From NCBI GenBank assembly GCA_951802195.1, contig OX637620.1:186001-250000 (forward strand): a DNA stretch of 64,000 bases, read 5' to 3'. Positions 13,377-26,200 of the stretch are shown one piece after another. A program made the position numbers and the translations under genes. Position 1 is the stretch's first letter, and each line of letters opens with the position of its first letter. The DNA is from Tausonia pullulans (taxonomy: Eukaryota; Basidiomycota; Tremellomycetes; Cystofilobasidiales; Mrakiaceae). Under the pieces are notes generated by a model. That model saw only the letters and a list, made by a program, of their open reading frames with translations, was not told the origin of the DNA and made no database searches.

Positions 13377-16300
13377 ATGGTACGCCCACTCAGACCGAAG
13401 AGAGCCCAGCACCAACCCCGTCTGACCCGGGCCACGGCGCCTTGCCTGCCTCATCGGCCCTCTTCCCTTCCCCCTTCCGTCCGCTCATCGCCCCTCGAAC
13501 TCGCTTCTCTCGCACCGCGTCGCTCCTCACCTACAGGCCGGAGCTTTCCAGAACGCCAAGAGGGATCTCCCCAAGGTCTGTCGGTTCATGCTCCAGGGCC
13601 GTGGCCGCGAGGAGCCTCGCGCGCTGATGCTCCTCTTCCACCATCGGACAACCCCTATAGATCCGGGACGAGGACCGCGAGTCTCGGTACGGTACCGTCT
13701 TCGGCGTGTCGGGTCCCGTCGTTATTGCAGAGAACATGATCGGAGCCGCCATGTACGAGCTTGTGAGTCCCAGCGGCCCGATCTCGCGCTCCCATGGAAG
13801 GCAGGGGAGACCCCGGCTCCGAGCGGCGATGGACGATCTACCCCTCCTCGAAGCGAGAGGTTCCCTCTTTCCCTCTCGCCCTCTCTAGCGTTCACCTCCT
13901 CTGAAGCTGGTCTGACATGTTGTTGCTCTAGGTTCGCGTTGGACACGATGAGCTGGTCGGAGGTCGGTCCCTCTCGTCTCGCGTCGTCACGGTCGCGCGC
14001 GGCTCGTCTTGGCTGAATCGACCTCTCATCATCCGCCTCCTTGCCTTGCTCTTCCGCTTGCTTGCCCATTACAGAGGTCATCCGTCTCGACCAGGACAAG
14101 GCCACCATCCAAGTCTACGAGGAAACCTCAGGCGTCACCGTCGGAGATCCTGTCCTCAGGACGGGCAAGCCGCTCAGTGTCGAGCTCGGCCCAGGTGCGT
14201 TCCCCGCCCGCCTTAATCTTTCGTTTTCCGCATGACAACAAAGACGACACGTCCTGACGCGTGCCTTGCTCACACCAGGTCTCATGGGTAACATCTATGA
14301 GTGAGAAGACACTCTCGCCCGTGCCCCACTCCCGCCCTTGCTTGCGCTCGAACCCATCAATCTCTGACCCCTCTTGCTCCACCTCACCGTCCGCGTCCTA
14401 TCTATCAGCGGTATCCAGCGTCCTCTGAAGGCCATTCAAGAGCAGTCGCAGTCTATCTACATTCCTCGTGCGTGTCCACGGGGTTCCCAGCTTGAGCAGC
14501 AAGGGGCTTATCTCCTGACCGCCTGCACACAGGCGGTATCTACACCGATGCTCTCTCTCGGGAGGCAAAGTGGGACTTCAACCCTGCAGAGCTCAAGGTG
14601 CGCCATTCGCACTCTTCGCGCGACCTCCTGGTATAGCGCTGACGAATGTCGCATGGACACGCAGATCGGGGATCACATCACCGGAGGTGACATCTTCGGA
14701 CGCGTCTATGAGAACTCGCTCGTCGACGACCACAAGATCATGCTCAACCCGCGGGCGATGGGAACCATCACCAAGCTCGCCGAGAAGGGTTCCTACACCG
14801 TCGATGTGCGTTTCTCCATCTTGCCACTCCTTCACGTCGTCCCTTGACCGACCACGTGTGCACTCGCCCTCAGGACATCATCCTCGAGACCGAGTTCAAC
14901 GGCAAGACCACCCAGCACACGCTCAACCAGATCTGGCCCGTCCGTGCCCCGAGACCCGTCTTGGAGAAGCGGACCGCCGACTTCCCGCTCCTCACGGGCC
15001 AGCGTGTCCTCGATGCTCTCTTCCCGTGCGTGAAGAAACAACTTATCCAACAATCGCTTGTGCTGAGTCTCTCATCCCTGATCCTGTGCGTTTCCAGCTG
15101 CGTTCAGGGAGGAACTACTGCCATCCCGGGAGCCTTCGGTTGCGGAAAGAGTGCGCGGATCATTCTCCTTTGCGGCCCGACCAACTGTTGACGCTGTTCA
15201 TCCACTCTAGCCGTCATTTCTCAGGCCCTCTCCAAATTCTCCAACTCCGACATCATCATCTACGTCGGATGCGGAGAGCGTGGAAACGAGATGGCTGAGG
15301 TCCTCATGGAGGTCGGTTGTTGCTCGCTGTTCTCTCTTCAATCCCTAAGCTCATCACTCATCGCTGATTCTTTCCTTTCAGTTCCCCGAGCTCACCATGG
15401 AGACGCCCGACGGCCGTGAAGAGCCCATCATGAAGCGCACCACGCTCGTCGCCAACACATCCAACATGCCCGTAGCCGCCCGCGAGGCTTCGATCTACAC
15501 CGGAATCACTCTTTCCGAATACTTCCGCGACCAGGGCAAGAACGTCGCCATGATGGCCGATTCGACCTCCCGTTGGGCTGAGGCGCTCCGTGAGATCTCG
15601 GGTCGTCTTGCCGAGATGCCGGCCGACTCAGGTTACCCGGCCTACCTTGGTGCCAAGCTCGCCTCGTTCTACGAGCGCGCCGGAAAGGTCTCGTGTCTTG
15701 GAAGTCCGTCACGTGATGGATCCGTCTCCATCGTCGGAGCGTGAGTTGCAGCTTCTCCTGCTCACTCATGATCTTGCGTTCTTGACTGACGCCCACTTCC
15801 ACGCACTCACAGTGTCTCCCCTCCCGGAGGTGACTTCTCGGACCCTGTCACCGGATCCACCCTCAGCATCGTCCAGGTCTTCTGGGGTCTCGACAAGAAG
15901 CTTGCCCAGCGGAAGCACTTCCCCTCCGTCAACTGGTCGCTCTCGTACTCTAACTACATCAAGATCCTCGAGCCGCATTACGAGTCAACCGAGCCCGGTT
16001 TCATCGACCAGCGCGATGCCGTCAAGGAGATCCTCCAGAAGGAGGACGACCTCGCTGAGATTGTCCAGCTCGTCGGCAAGTCCGCCCTCGGCGAGGCCGA
16101 TAAGGTCACCCTTGAGGGTGAGTTGTGATCTGATGCAACTCAACTCGGCAGGCCATGGCTGACATGCACCCTAACCTTTCCAGTCGCCCGTCTCCTCAAG
16201 GACGACTTCCTTCAACAGAACGGTATTTCGGAGTATGACCGGTTCTGCCCCTTCTACAAGACCTCGGGCATGCTCCGAAACTTTGTCACGTATTACAACT

Positions 16301-16488
16301 GCGCTCTCAAGGCCGTCGACTCGGGGGAGCTCACCTTCAACCAGATCCGTGACGAGACGGGCGACCTCATGTACGCTCTGTCGCAGATGAAGTTCGAGAG
16401 CCCTTCACAGGGCAAGGAGGTCATCGTCAAGAAGCTCGAGAAGGTCCACAACGACATCATCAACAAGTTCCGCCAGATCCAGGAGTAG
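13377..16488 (+). CDS. VMA1: V-type H+-ATPase catalytic subunit A, 618 aa
   Basis: Spliced model in 15 exons: 13377-13379, 13537-13575, 13661-13762, 13933-13963, 14075-14194, 14279-14300, 14409-14467, 14533-14597, 14665-14805, 14874-15025, 15098-15150, 15211-15311, 15382-15740, 15813-16117, 16184-16488 (1857 nt). It begins [10 protein letters not shown], like yeast Vma1 MAGAIENAR. It has the [18 protein letters not shown] block, the Walker A P-loop [19 protein letters not shown], and the catalytic-face GDFSDPVT region. The length matches the mature yeast subunit (617 aa). The V1 sector hydrolyses ATP to drive proton pumping into vacuole, Golgi and endosomes. The first coding exon is the ATG codon alone. 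The yeast VMA1 intein site (within [10 protein letters not shown]) is uninterrupted, so there is no intein. Confidence 0.98.
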
Positions 16489-18250
16489 TTAGATGGACGC
16501 TTGCTCGCTTGTCGCCTTTTTTTTTGGCCTCGTTTCCTTACACGCTACGCTCTCTCGCTCTCCTTTCCGTCCATACTGTTTGCTCCTCCGTCTCCCCCAT
16601 ATTAAAGATCTTGGTTCTCCTTCTTGCGGCTCGACATCCCTTGGGGCCATGCAAAGTATTCTTCTCAAGGACGTCGAGTTGACGACCCCTTGACTCCTCG
16701 CGCTCTCCTTTCTTGCATCGAAGTCCATACCCTGGTTCAAAGAGGCGGGACGAAGATCCCCCAGGATTGACCGTGAAGGGCTCGAGGAGAGAATCCAGCC
16801 GCCCGACTTGTCCAACTCCGGGGGCGAGGAGGCCGAGGAAAATCGTCAGGAAGAAACCGCTCATCGACGTTCAGCCCCTCCTTGATGAGAAGCAGTCACA
16901 TGCACTTCTCGACGGAGGGGAGGACTGCGATTTGAGGCCGGACATTCCGTAGATCCGGCAGGATACGACGCTTCCCGGTCGATAGCATGGGAGACCTCCT
17001 CGACTCTCCCTGACCCATCGGCGAGGAATGCCGCGGTGGACACCAACAACGACGATTGTTACGGCGACCTAGCTGAACGTGCTCCTTAACGTCGATGTTC
17101 GGTTCGATTGGTGCATGGGGGCCTCGCCTTCCGCCGTTGTCCCTTCGCTCGCCTCGCCGAAGGAGAAGACTGCCTCTTCTTCCCCCTCTCGACCTTCCGC
17201 CACGACGACCACCGCGAATGTTCCGACTCAAGCTAAGACGAGGGTCCCTTCGAGACAAGTCGCGACTCAGGCAGAGATCAAGGCGCTCAAGGCGGTCAAA
17301 GCTTCATCTTCCTTTGACAGGGCGGCCAGCATATCTCCCCCCTTGACTTGATTGATCTCGACTTGCCCTTCGGATTCTGCTCAAAAAAACCTTGCCTGTA
17401 AACCTGTTTCGCTGATCGTTATTTTATACACTTTATTTCTGCTTTTGTTGCTCTTCACAGACCCTTCGCAGGCGCTCTGGCGTCAATGTCCACTTGCGCG
17501 CCAGGCCCTTAAAAACGCCTGCCAAGAGCCAACAACCATCGATCGAGGAGCTAGTTGTCCAGCGCCGTCCGGGCCAGGATCTCGCCCATACTCCCTTGGA
17601 GCCAGTTGGTAGGAAGACTTCCGTGCGTGCCTGAATGGACGGTAGCTGTGATTGCCACCCGCCCCTGTCGCTCCCATTATCGCTTGCTAGAGTTTGGTCA
17701 TGCCTCCCTTCTTTCACTTCTCTTTTTGCTCTTGCGGTTTCCTTGCCTCACACCGCCTCCCACACTGACCGGAAGACGAGAAAGAGAGATGAGAAAGGGC
17801 CAGGGCTATCGCAGCAAATCTGAGGCGCGAGGGGGAGAGCAACTCGCTGGGGAAGATCTCGAGCGTCTAACCCAACTGCGTGCCCCCTTCAAACCCTCGC
17901 TCGTCCCAAGCTTATTCCCTCTGCCGTCTGAACCGTGTCTCGTGATCCTCGACCTCATTCTCTTGAGCAACCTCGTCTTGCAAAGCAAGGCCGAAAGAGA
18001 ACGTCAACATGTATCCCGCCGCTGGCTCCCCAAAGGGCCATCTTGTTTTCATCCCTTCAGCCAGACAACACAGTTACATTGCAGAGCATTTAACGAGCAA
18101 TCTTGAGCGTGGTATTCGATTGGGGGGCAACGTGAACATTTCACGAGTGGCCCACCTGGAAGAGCCGAGGCAGATAGACAGCGAAGGTATCAGGCGAAAC
18201 CAGAGACTGTCAGCCTCTCTCAACCTGGCCTCCTGATAGGGCTCGATCGG
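16489..18250. other. Intergenic between convergent VMA1 and the aldo/keto reductase
   Basis: About 1.7 kb. The start is the T-rich VMA1 3' UTR (T run at 16516). An ORF at 17079-17351 (+) is Ser/Ala/Lys-rich and overlaps an equally long Arg-rich antisense ORF; neither has a recognisable domain. A T-rich stretch at 17375-17460 separates blocks. No gene can be supported. Confidence 0.45.
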
Positions 18251-20604
18251 TCGGACGTACGATGGGCTTGGGTTGGTAGGGAGCGGAGATATACTTGACC
18301 TCGTCCTCGGAGAGCTTGACGTGGACGCCGTCTGCCGATCTCCGTCGTCAGTCCCTCTTCCCCTTCATCCGTCGTCCCAAAACTCACTGATGAGGTCCTC
18401 CAGGTGGTCAAGCGACGTTGATCCAATGATCGGCGCCGAGATACCTTCCTGAGCCAGCGACCAAGCGAGCGCGACCTGGGCCATCGAGATGCCCTTCTTT
18501 TTGGCGAGCTCCTCGACGCGTTCCGTAATAAGTCGCGTTGCGTCGTCGGGCTTGTCGAGCCCGCGGCCCTTGTAGCCTGGGTCCGAGTCCATACGCTTGC
18601 TCGAGCTGGATCCGACGGGGCGCGTGAGGGCACCGCGGGCAAGAGGAGACCAGGGGCTGTCAACCAGATAAAGGTCAGCTATGAGTGCAGAGGAGACTAA
18701 AGAAAAAGAGTGGGCACACATGAGACCCATGCCGAAGAGCTTGCAGGTCGGGTGCATCTGATTCGAGGCCATGGAGCAAGCGTATCAACAGGGTGGCCGT
18801 AGCAAGGGGGAAACATACTCGATAACGTACCTCACGTTCTGCATATAACCATTCCAAGCGATGTAAGAGCCGAGTCAGCCGCTATCGAATGAACAAGGGG
18901 GGATTGTGCCTTTCGCGGCCTCACCCTCCTCGCGATAGATCGCCTAGAGTACGGGGCATGGTCAGCGAGCGTAAGTGGACGAATTTGAGCGAATTTGACT
19001 TACGTTGTGGAAGTTCTGAAGGACAGACGTCGTCAGAGTTAAGGTCATGTGGAGAACGAGACGCCAGACATACCTGCATCGAGATGAACGGCGTGAGGTT
19101 GTTGGTGATCGCATAGTTCTGCATGTGATGCAGCTGGTAGGCGTAGCACGAGCTAATGGGACGTCACCAAGGATCAGCAAGAGCACAACGCAGATGCATA
19201 CTGCTTCTTACCTCATCCCAATGTAGCGGACCTTGCCAGACTGGACGACGTCGTGGAGGGCGCGCATGGTCTCCTCAATCGGGGTCTCGTAGTCGAAGCG
19301 GTGGCACTGTAGGAGATCGATATAGTCGAGCTGGAGGCGTTTGAGAGAAGCATCTGTGTGCGAGTTGTAGCGATGAGCATGCGAGATTTAAAGAACGAGA
19401 AGAGACGGATGACGCACCGACAGCCGCAAAGATGTGCTGATGGGGGATGTGAGGATGTCAGCTCGCCCTCTGGAGACGTTGAATGCCTGCCGACCGACCT
19501 TCCGGCTGAGGCCCTGCTGGTTCGTGTACCTGATCAATCAATTTGACGCGCCCATCAGCGCTACTCGGCATATACGTCCACAGAAAGCACAGGACGCACC
19601 CCTCCGCCTCAGCGAGGGCCCTGTCCTGTGCCAGGCCCGGCTGGCCTCCAGGTGTCCGCTGGGTGAGATTGTTAACCTGATGGTCGCGGAGAGAGTGACC
19701 CCATCAGCGGCTAATAGCTTGAAGATGCTGGGTGAGTGGTGGCGCACCTTAGTGAGGACGACAATGTTGTCCCTCGGAAGATTGTACTTCTTGATAGCCT
19801 GGGGACGACGACGAGCAGTCATCAGCAGGAGCGCCTTGAACGAGGATCGAGTCAAATGACCTTTCCCAGGATGACCTCGGACTCTCCGTTTGAGTCTACA
19901 TCATCATGTCCCTCCCCACCTAGTCAGCGGCATCCCTCACTTTGACTTGCCATAACCTGGACCACGTACAAACGTTCGCCGTGTCCTGCACGCAAACCCA
20001 TCCGGTTAGTTGTTGAGCGAGCACCGAGTCAACAAGGCTTATCTCTCACAAAGGTAGTGATACCGAGTTCGTACGCCCGCTTGATGTGAGGGAGCGACTC
20101 CTCCTCGTTGAGGACCCAAGACTGCCATTCGGGGGACCCGTACCTACGGGAAAATGAGATCGTCAGCCGTCCTTTTCGGTGAGGGCTTGAACATCAACCT
20201 CGATACAATTCCCTTAGAGAGCGCGAATTCTCTCTAAAAGGAACAGGGGCTCGTCCTACGCTTGTCTCTCGTGAGAGCGAAGACAAGATCGAAAGCCGGA
20301 TCGCCGATCCCGCGTCGAGGTCATCGGGCGTCCTTAGAGGGAACGAGAGCTGTCGAGAAACGCACGACATGCATCCGCTGAGACACAAACACCTAGAGTC
20401 AGCAAACGACAAATTGAGAGATCAAGAAACATTTTTCGCGCACAGGATGATTTTGGACACCTATATCGAGCGGGAGAAGAAGCGCAGGATGAAGTCGTCA
20501 TTCGACGGGGCGTTTGATGAGGGGAAGCGAGGACGACGCACCTTGAGGCCGCTCTTACCGAGCCGAACGTAAGGCATCTTATTGATGGATGAGATGGTAG
20601 ACAT
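18230..20604 (-). CDS. Aldo/keto reductase (AKR superfamily)
   Basis: Starts at 20604 ([20 protein letters not shown]; exon 20604-20542). At least 15 short exons follow, among them a 12-nt exon encoding NFHN. Key blocks in order are KIILGCMSYGSPEW, ITTFDTANVYSNGESE (catalytic Asp and Tyr), NIVVLTK (catalytic Lys), [13 protein letters not shown] (catalytic His), [40 protein letters not shown], and [10 protein letters not shown] followed by [15 protein letters not shown] (NADPH-binding end). It resembles fungal aryl-alcohol-dehydrogenase-type AKRs that reduce aldehydes or ketones with NADPH in the cytosol; the substrate is unknown. Two points are uncertain. The intron just before PWSPLARG does not splice in frame at the obvious sites. 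The last few residues near 18230 could end in one of two ways. Confidence 0.92.
20214..20237. repeat. Inverted repeat inside a long AKR intron
   Basis: TTAGAGAG and CTCTCTAA are exact complements around an 8-nt spacer, with TTCC/GGAA extending the arms imperfectly. It sits in one of the longest introns of the aldo/keto reductase gene (about 190 nt against the usual 55-70). Confidence 0.55.
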
Positions 20605-21414
20605 GACTGGGTGGATAGAGGGTGCGAAGGCAGGTGAGGGTTGGAAGCGGACCGAATATAGAACGCCGAATCGCACCTTTCGATACATCTCTGCGTTCAT
20701 CGGAGGAGGCCGACTTCGTAGACTGACTCGGTTCGGCTGGTCTCATTCGGCCTAATCTCAAGGGCAGCCTGGAGAGAGGAAGTTGTTAAGTGTTCAGGCC
20801 TCAGTATTGGGAGACTGCATTCTGAACGCACAGTGACTCCCTCCAGCAGCCATGCACAGTGCTGGTGGCTGGCTGTACGGCGGCGCACTGGGTCACGTCG
20901 AGACGAGAAGACAACCGCCATCGTGTCGCACGGTCTGATACAGTCAACTATCGGTCTCTTGTATCCCTGGTAACTCTTCTTTGTCGATAGGAGCCACTAA
21001 TCACCACCTCTGATCGAGATACCCTTCTCTCTCCGGGGTCAAGGGGGAGAATGGCGACCAGATTGCACCGCCTCCGCGTGTCGAGCTGCTCGACGTATCA
21101 GCGAGAAAGCTAGTACAGCCAAAGATCACAGCCAACGTTGGTGACATAAACGGAGTAACGGGGTACCTAGCCACACTCTCGATATCTTCCCAGTTGGTTG
21201 CTCTCCCCCTCGCCAGCGCCCAATGTCTGCGGCAATGGTACTTTCGACTTTCTATTCTCTCTCTTGTTCCAGTAAACTTGGGAACACGCATGAGACAGAA
21301 GGCAGAGACGAGAGCAAAGAGCGAAAAAAAGGAAGATGTTCAAATGAAAAGAAACAAGACCACGAACTACAGAAGGAAGGAATGAAGGGAGACGAAAAGG
21401 GTACTACCGTCCAT
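20605..21414. other. Intergenic: AKR promoter and bHLH 3' flank
   Basis: Upstream of the AKR gene and downstream of the bHLH gene, both on the minus strand. A-rich sequence at 21300-21390 is probably the bHLH 3' UTR. No further gene is seen. Confidence 0.45.
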
Positions 21415-23202
21415 TCAGGCACGGAAGTCTTCCTGCCAGTTGGCCCCGAGGGAGTACGAGATTCCGGCCCGAACGGCGTTAGAGAGCTCTTCGAGCGAAG
21501 GCTGTTGAGCCTGGGCCTGCTGGGCCTGGTGCGCGAGTGCGTACTGGCGCCAGAGCGCCATTTGGTCGATCTGGTGCGCGTGGTCGTGCTGCTGTTGGTA
21601 GCCGTACTCCTCCGTAGCCAACGTCGAAGGGAAGCCGCCAAATGAGGAGGCGCGCGCTTGAGTGGCCGAGATGGAGGCAAGAAGACCCTCGGTCATCGGA
21701 TTCTGCATCATCGGGAAGCGGTGGGCCTGCTGCTCGTACGACTGCTGGGAGAGATGCTGGAAGAGCTGCGAGGCGGCCTGAGAGGCTGTCCACTGAGCAA
21801 CCTTGTCGCTGTCGAGGCCGTAGAGCCCGCCATTGCCGGTGTGCGAGGCGGTCGGTCCTGAGGCCGTCGACGAGAGCGGCGACTGAGGGTCCGACGAGGG
21901 CGGTGTGAGGGCCTCAGTCTTGACGGCCGAAATGCCCATCGCCGGGCGAGTCGGGTAGAATGGCCCTCCGATGTGACAGTTGAGGCTTGAAGCAATGGCG
22001 GCAGCGGCGGCGGCAGTGGACGAGGTCTCGTCAGCGACGAAGAAGTTGGTGCTGTTGCCCTGAATCGAAGACGCGAACGACGACCGATTGTCGTTGGTGT
22101 TGGTCGACGAAGGGGCGGCATCGAATGAGGCGGCGTCGTTTTCATCTCCCTCTAGGAGGTCGTCGTCGTCGCCGTCATTGCCAAATCCAGCGGTGAACTC
22201 GCCAAAGACCTCCTCGTCGACCTTGAGAGCATCTTCAACGCCCTTGGTGACGCCGAAAGAATCGCGAGGAGCGAGGTTGTCACCTGAGCGGGCGCGCCAC
22301 TCGTTGACCTCAGTGAGGAGAGCGTCGCGCTCGGCGAGGAGCGCACGGATCTCGACGGCGGCGGTAAGACGCTTCTGACGCTGGAGCGAGAGGTGGCCAA
22401 TCGAGCCGTTGACGATGGCCGACTTGGACGGGCGTCGGACGGTGGCGAGCGAGGGAAGAAGGCGAGCAAGGTCCTGGCAAGGAGGAAGTGGCAGAGGAGC
22501 AGACGAGGGCGGAGGAAGCGCGGAGGCAAGGTCAAGGTCCTATTTCCAATACCGGGCCAAAAGCGCCCACTCACGAGGAAGCGACCATTGAGAGCCTCCC
22601 GGCGCTGCCTCTCGACGGCGTTGTGGGTGCTGCAGATGAACAGGCGAGATAAGATACATGTAAGTCAGCGACGAAACAAGGGAGAAGGGAGAGGGAAACA
22701 AGGGAAAGGGGAGGAGAGGAAAGGAAAGGGAGAACGAGGCGTTTCGGTGGCGTCCGCGATCGGCGCCGCTGACGCTCCCAGCCTGCCCTTTCCCCCCTCT
22801 GCCCTGAGGCCGGCGGCTTATCCTCAGCCGCCAGACCCCTTGCTCGCACGTCGTCGTCGTTCTCCGTCGTCGCAGCCTTCACCACCTGCTCTCTGGAAGC
22901 ATAAAATGAATGAAAACGCACGCTCGCTTCTCGGCCGTGTTGACACGCTTGCGGCTCTTGGCCGTCTTGACACGCCCTCCGCTGGAGGCGTCGCCTCCGT
23001 TCTTAACAGCGGTCTGCTTCTGCTGCTGTTGCTGTTGGTGCTGCTGTAGCTGGAGACCGGCCGCAGCGTAAGCGGCCTGCTGATGCGCGGCGGCGAGCGT
23101 CGAGAAGCCAAGGGTCGGCGAGGGCGTCGCCAGGTTGGTCGGCGACGACGACGACGAGGTCGGCGAGCTGTCGGGAGCGGCCGAGAGGGGGAAGGTGGTC
23201 AT
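21415..23202 (-). CDS. bHLH transcription factor, 464 aa
   Basis: Spliced model: exons 23202-22922, 22629-22575, 22473-21415 (1395 nt, phases agree). The N-terminus is Ser/Thr/Pro-rich with a Gln-rich stretch near residues 50-62. The basic region RATHNAVERQRREALNGRF carries the His, Glu and Arg residues that read CANNTG E-box halves. Helix 1 (FLDLARLLPSL), a short loop and helix 2 (SKSAIVNGSIGHLSLQRQKR) follow, then a leucine-containing helix RALLAERDALLTEVNEW that could extend the dimer interface. The basic region and helix 1 are split over three exons. The C-terminal half is Gln/Ala/Ser-rich, as in activation domains. It acts in the nucleus as a dimer; the targets are unknown. It is neither a clear Ino2/4 nor a clear Pho4 type. 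Confidence 0.9.
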
Positions 23203-26200
23203 GGTAGGAGTGGAGTGGAGTGGAAGGAGGGAAGGGGTCGGGTCGGCTGAAAGGGTATGTGGCGAAATGTCTAGAAGCGCTTTGAGTCGCTGCTTTTTGA
23301 ATGAAGACTGTATAGAGGAGTGTCGAGCTGAAGAACGACGACGTGCAGGAGGAGTGGGTAGGATAGAGGGGCTGAGAACGAGGAAGCGGTGGAAGAGATA
23401 AGGCTTGGTGTAGCAAGGAGGAGGCCGAGATGAGCAAGGAGACCCCAGGCCAGCACACGCGACGGCCGTTGCAACGCTCGTCGGCTCTCTCAGAGACTCA
23501 CTTGAGCGAGACGAGTCTACAGCGTCAAATCCTTGAGGAGGCGGGTGGGTAGGAGGGTGAGTGGGTGGATAGTCGAGTTTGGTGGGAAGGGCGAGTGGAC
23601 GGGGTAGGGCGAGTGGTGTATGGTGGAAGGTGTGTGGTGTGGAGGAGGAGGATAAGGTACCAAGGTCGCGAGATCTGTGAGAGGAAAGACCAAGGGGCAT
23701 CGTGAGACCGTGCTCAATGCGATAGGGAGTCCGAGAGGGTCGTAGCAGGAAGGACTAGGAGCCAGTAGAAGAGGCGAGGTGAGGAAGGCGAGGCAGGCGC
23801 CCGCCGGGGTGACCTTGGTTGGATCCTGGCAGCCCTGACTCGCCCGCCCGCCCGCCCGCACTCTCTCTCTTCTCGTTGGTCCTTCACTCCCTAAGACCCT
23901 CGCGTGCCTGGTCACTCATGTAACTGACGATCAAGCGGTATCAAGGTCCTAGGGGGGGTCGGGGGGTGGGGGGGGAGGGGGGAGGCGGAAGAGGGAAGGT
24001 CGCGGTATCCGAGTTCGTGGTCGATAGGCGGGAATCGCAGAGCAAGAACACGGGGGCCAGGCGCCAGAGAGGCAAGGGCGGCGGCCGCGGGGGCGTCTGC
24101 CGTTACCTTTCTTTATCCCCTCTCCTTCGCTGGCTCTGAACACCGCTGTCGGTCGGGGGTAATCGCCGGCCGTGTCTCGCGCTCTCCTGGCTCGCTGTCC
24201 TCAGCTCTGACTCCGCCTCTCCTCCCCCGCTTTTTGCACATCGCCCAACTCTGGATGGCGTTTTCTTGCCCCCCTCCACCTTCCCATGGTGCCTTCTTCT
24301 TTGCCTCTGCTTCCTTGACTTTCATATGCACTGATCGCAACATCATCGTCACTCCTTGCGCCACCGGCAAGCATACCATGAGAGACAAAGCGCGTACACA
24401 TTCACCCAAATCGTCGTCCATCCGTCCGTTCACTTTCCCACCTTCTCCGGCATCACCCTCTGGATCAACGAGTAAAAGCTTCACTTCATGATGAAGGGCC
24501 TCCCCGCACTGACTTTTTTTTGGCCTCGGCCAACTGTCGGAGAAGGAAGGTGGAGTTAGTTCGGATGGGCTTTGGCCCGCAACAGGTAAGGAACCGGGCG
24601 TCAGAGAAGCCTTTGAAGTCGCGCGGGACGAGCGAGCCTTCTCTGCTCCCTCTCTTTCATCGGTGCCGAGTTTGCGAGCAAATGCGTGTCAAGCCTTCCC
24701 TCTAGCAGTCAATGTCGGATACTCTCTTTCCCTCCTCTCATTGCTTTCTGTTCCTATCCTGGAGAGAAAAAGGCTCCCTGTGTCCGCGTTTTGACTCGCC
24801 GGCTATGGATCAGTGGCTGCCGGCTCTTCACTTCACCCGAAGATAGATGTCTTTATTCTCTTCCAGATAGATATCCCCCTTGCAATACTTGACATTGTAA
24901 GACAGACAACCAAGCACGCACTGCTAAGCAGAAATAAAAGAAGAAAAAAAAGCACCATCTCTCTCTCTCTTCTCTCCCTGCTGTTTGTCTTGGTTCCTTC
25001 TTCCTTCTTTCCTGTAACCCGTGGTGGCCACCGGGAGATTGGAGGAGTAAAATCGAAGCCCGAAACCCGTCTCGGGGCCAAGGGTTTAGCAGGAGGTTCC
25101 AGCGAGCTCACTCTCCCTCTCTCACGCGCGCAAATGTGGGGGAGCCGACGGGAAGTCGAGAGCCGAAAGCGCAGCGTGTGTTAGTTCTTTTGGGCCTACG
25201 GACACGTTAACGGGCGAGAGAGGTGCAAGAAACGAAGCTAGCTTCCTAGCCTTATTGCTCTCGGGCCAGCCCGACTCATTCCCGGCCGATCCATCTCGTG
25301 TCGGAGCGCGGGCGGGGAAGCTGATGGCCCCCAAAGTGGGGGAGAGAACCAACGGCCGAGACGAAAGAACGCCGCTGAAAGGGAGGGGAAGACCAGCAGC
25401 TACAGACAAGACAGACCAAAAGAAGAGGAGGTGGCTGGTTACACCGCTGTCGAGACTCCTTGTCCATTCCGTATATCAAGTGAAGATGGAAGAAGGGGAA
25501 ACCGGTGGCAGTGTTATGTGAAGAGGGAGCTGGCGCCGGAGATGAAGCATTCCAGGCGAGAGGTCCGGCATGCAGGAGAGCAAATGAGTTCGAGATGCCG
25601 ATTTCCACCTTCTTCTTTCATCGCGGCCTCTGACATATTTCTGCTCATTAAACTAGCACAGCCGGATCCCCGCAGACTGCCTGACGATGAGCCAGTTTAA
25701 CTCTCAAACAGTTGCCGGCTCGTCAACCTTTCTTATCAGAAGGCGATGTCGTGTCGTACTCGTCAAAGCAAGGAGTGAGATCGAGCGAACCAACAGCATG
25801 TACTGCCCCGCCAGTATGTAGGAGCAACACTAAATAACTGAAAAGTGCTATTTTCTTCATTTCTGAGAGCGAACCAGGTCTCTCATCGCTTCTTTTGCAG
25901 GAAGATGCCGCCGGCAACTGATGGCGAAGATTGACATGTGCTCACGCGCGCGCGCGCCGCCGCTTGTTAATCTCGGACTCGGGTCCATCGGTCATGATAC
26001 GTTTGTGCTGAAGGAATCCTTATCTCTCAAGATTTACGCTATGCTTGTTGCTAGGCCTGTCATTCCATCCTTCGGTGTAATTTTGGAGCAGAGTCTCGTT
26101 GCAAAACGTGGGAAAGTCGGCTGGCTTTGCCTAGATGGGAAGGCTCGCCCTCGGTTCATGGCTGGCCCGGAATGAAGCTCCCAGGTAGGCCCAATCTCGC

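Noticed and set aside
15211-15740. Possible intein in VMA1
   Set aside because: The P-loop and [10 protein letters not shown] region is continuous apart from ordinary short introns; no intein blocks are present.
17079-17351. 90-codon plus-strand ORF after VMA1
   Set aside because: Ser/Ala/Lys-rich with an overlapping antisense ORF of equal quality; no exon partners or conserved block.
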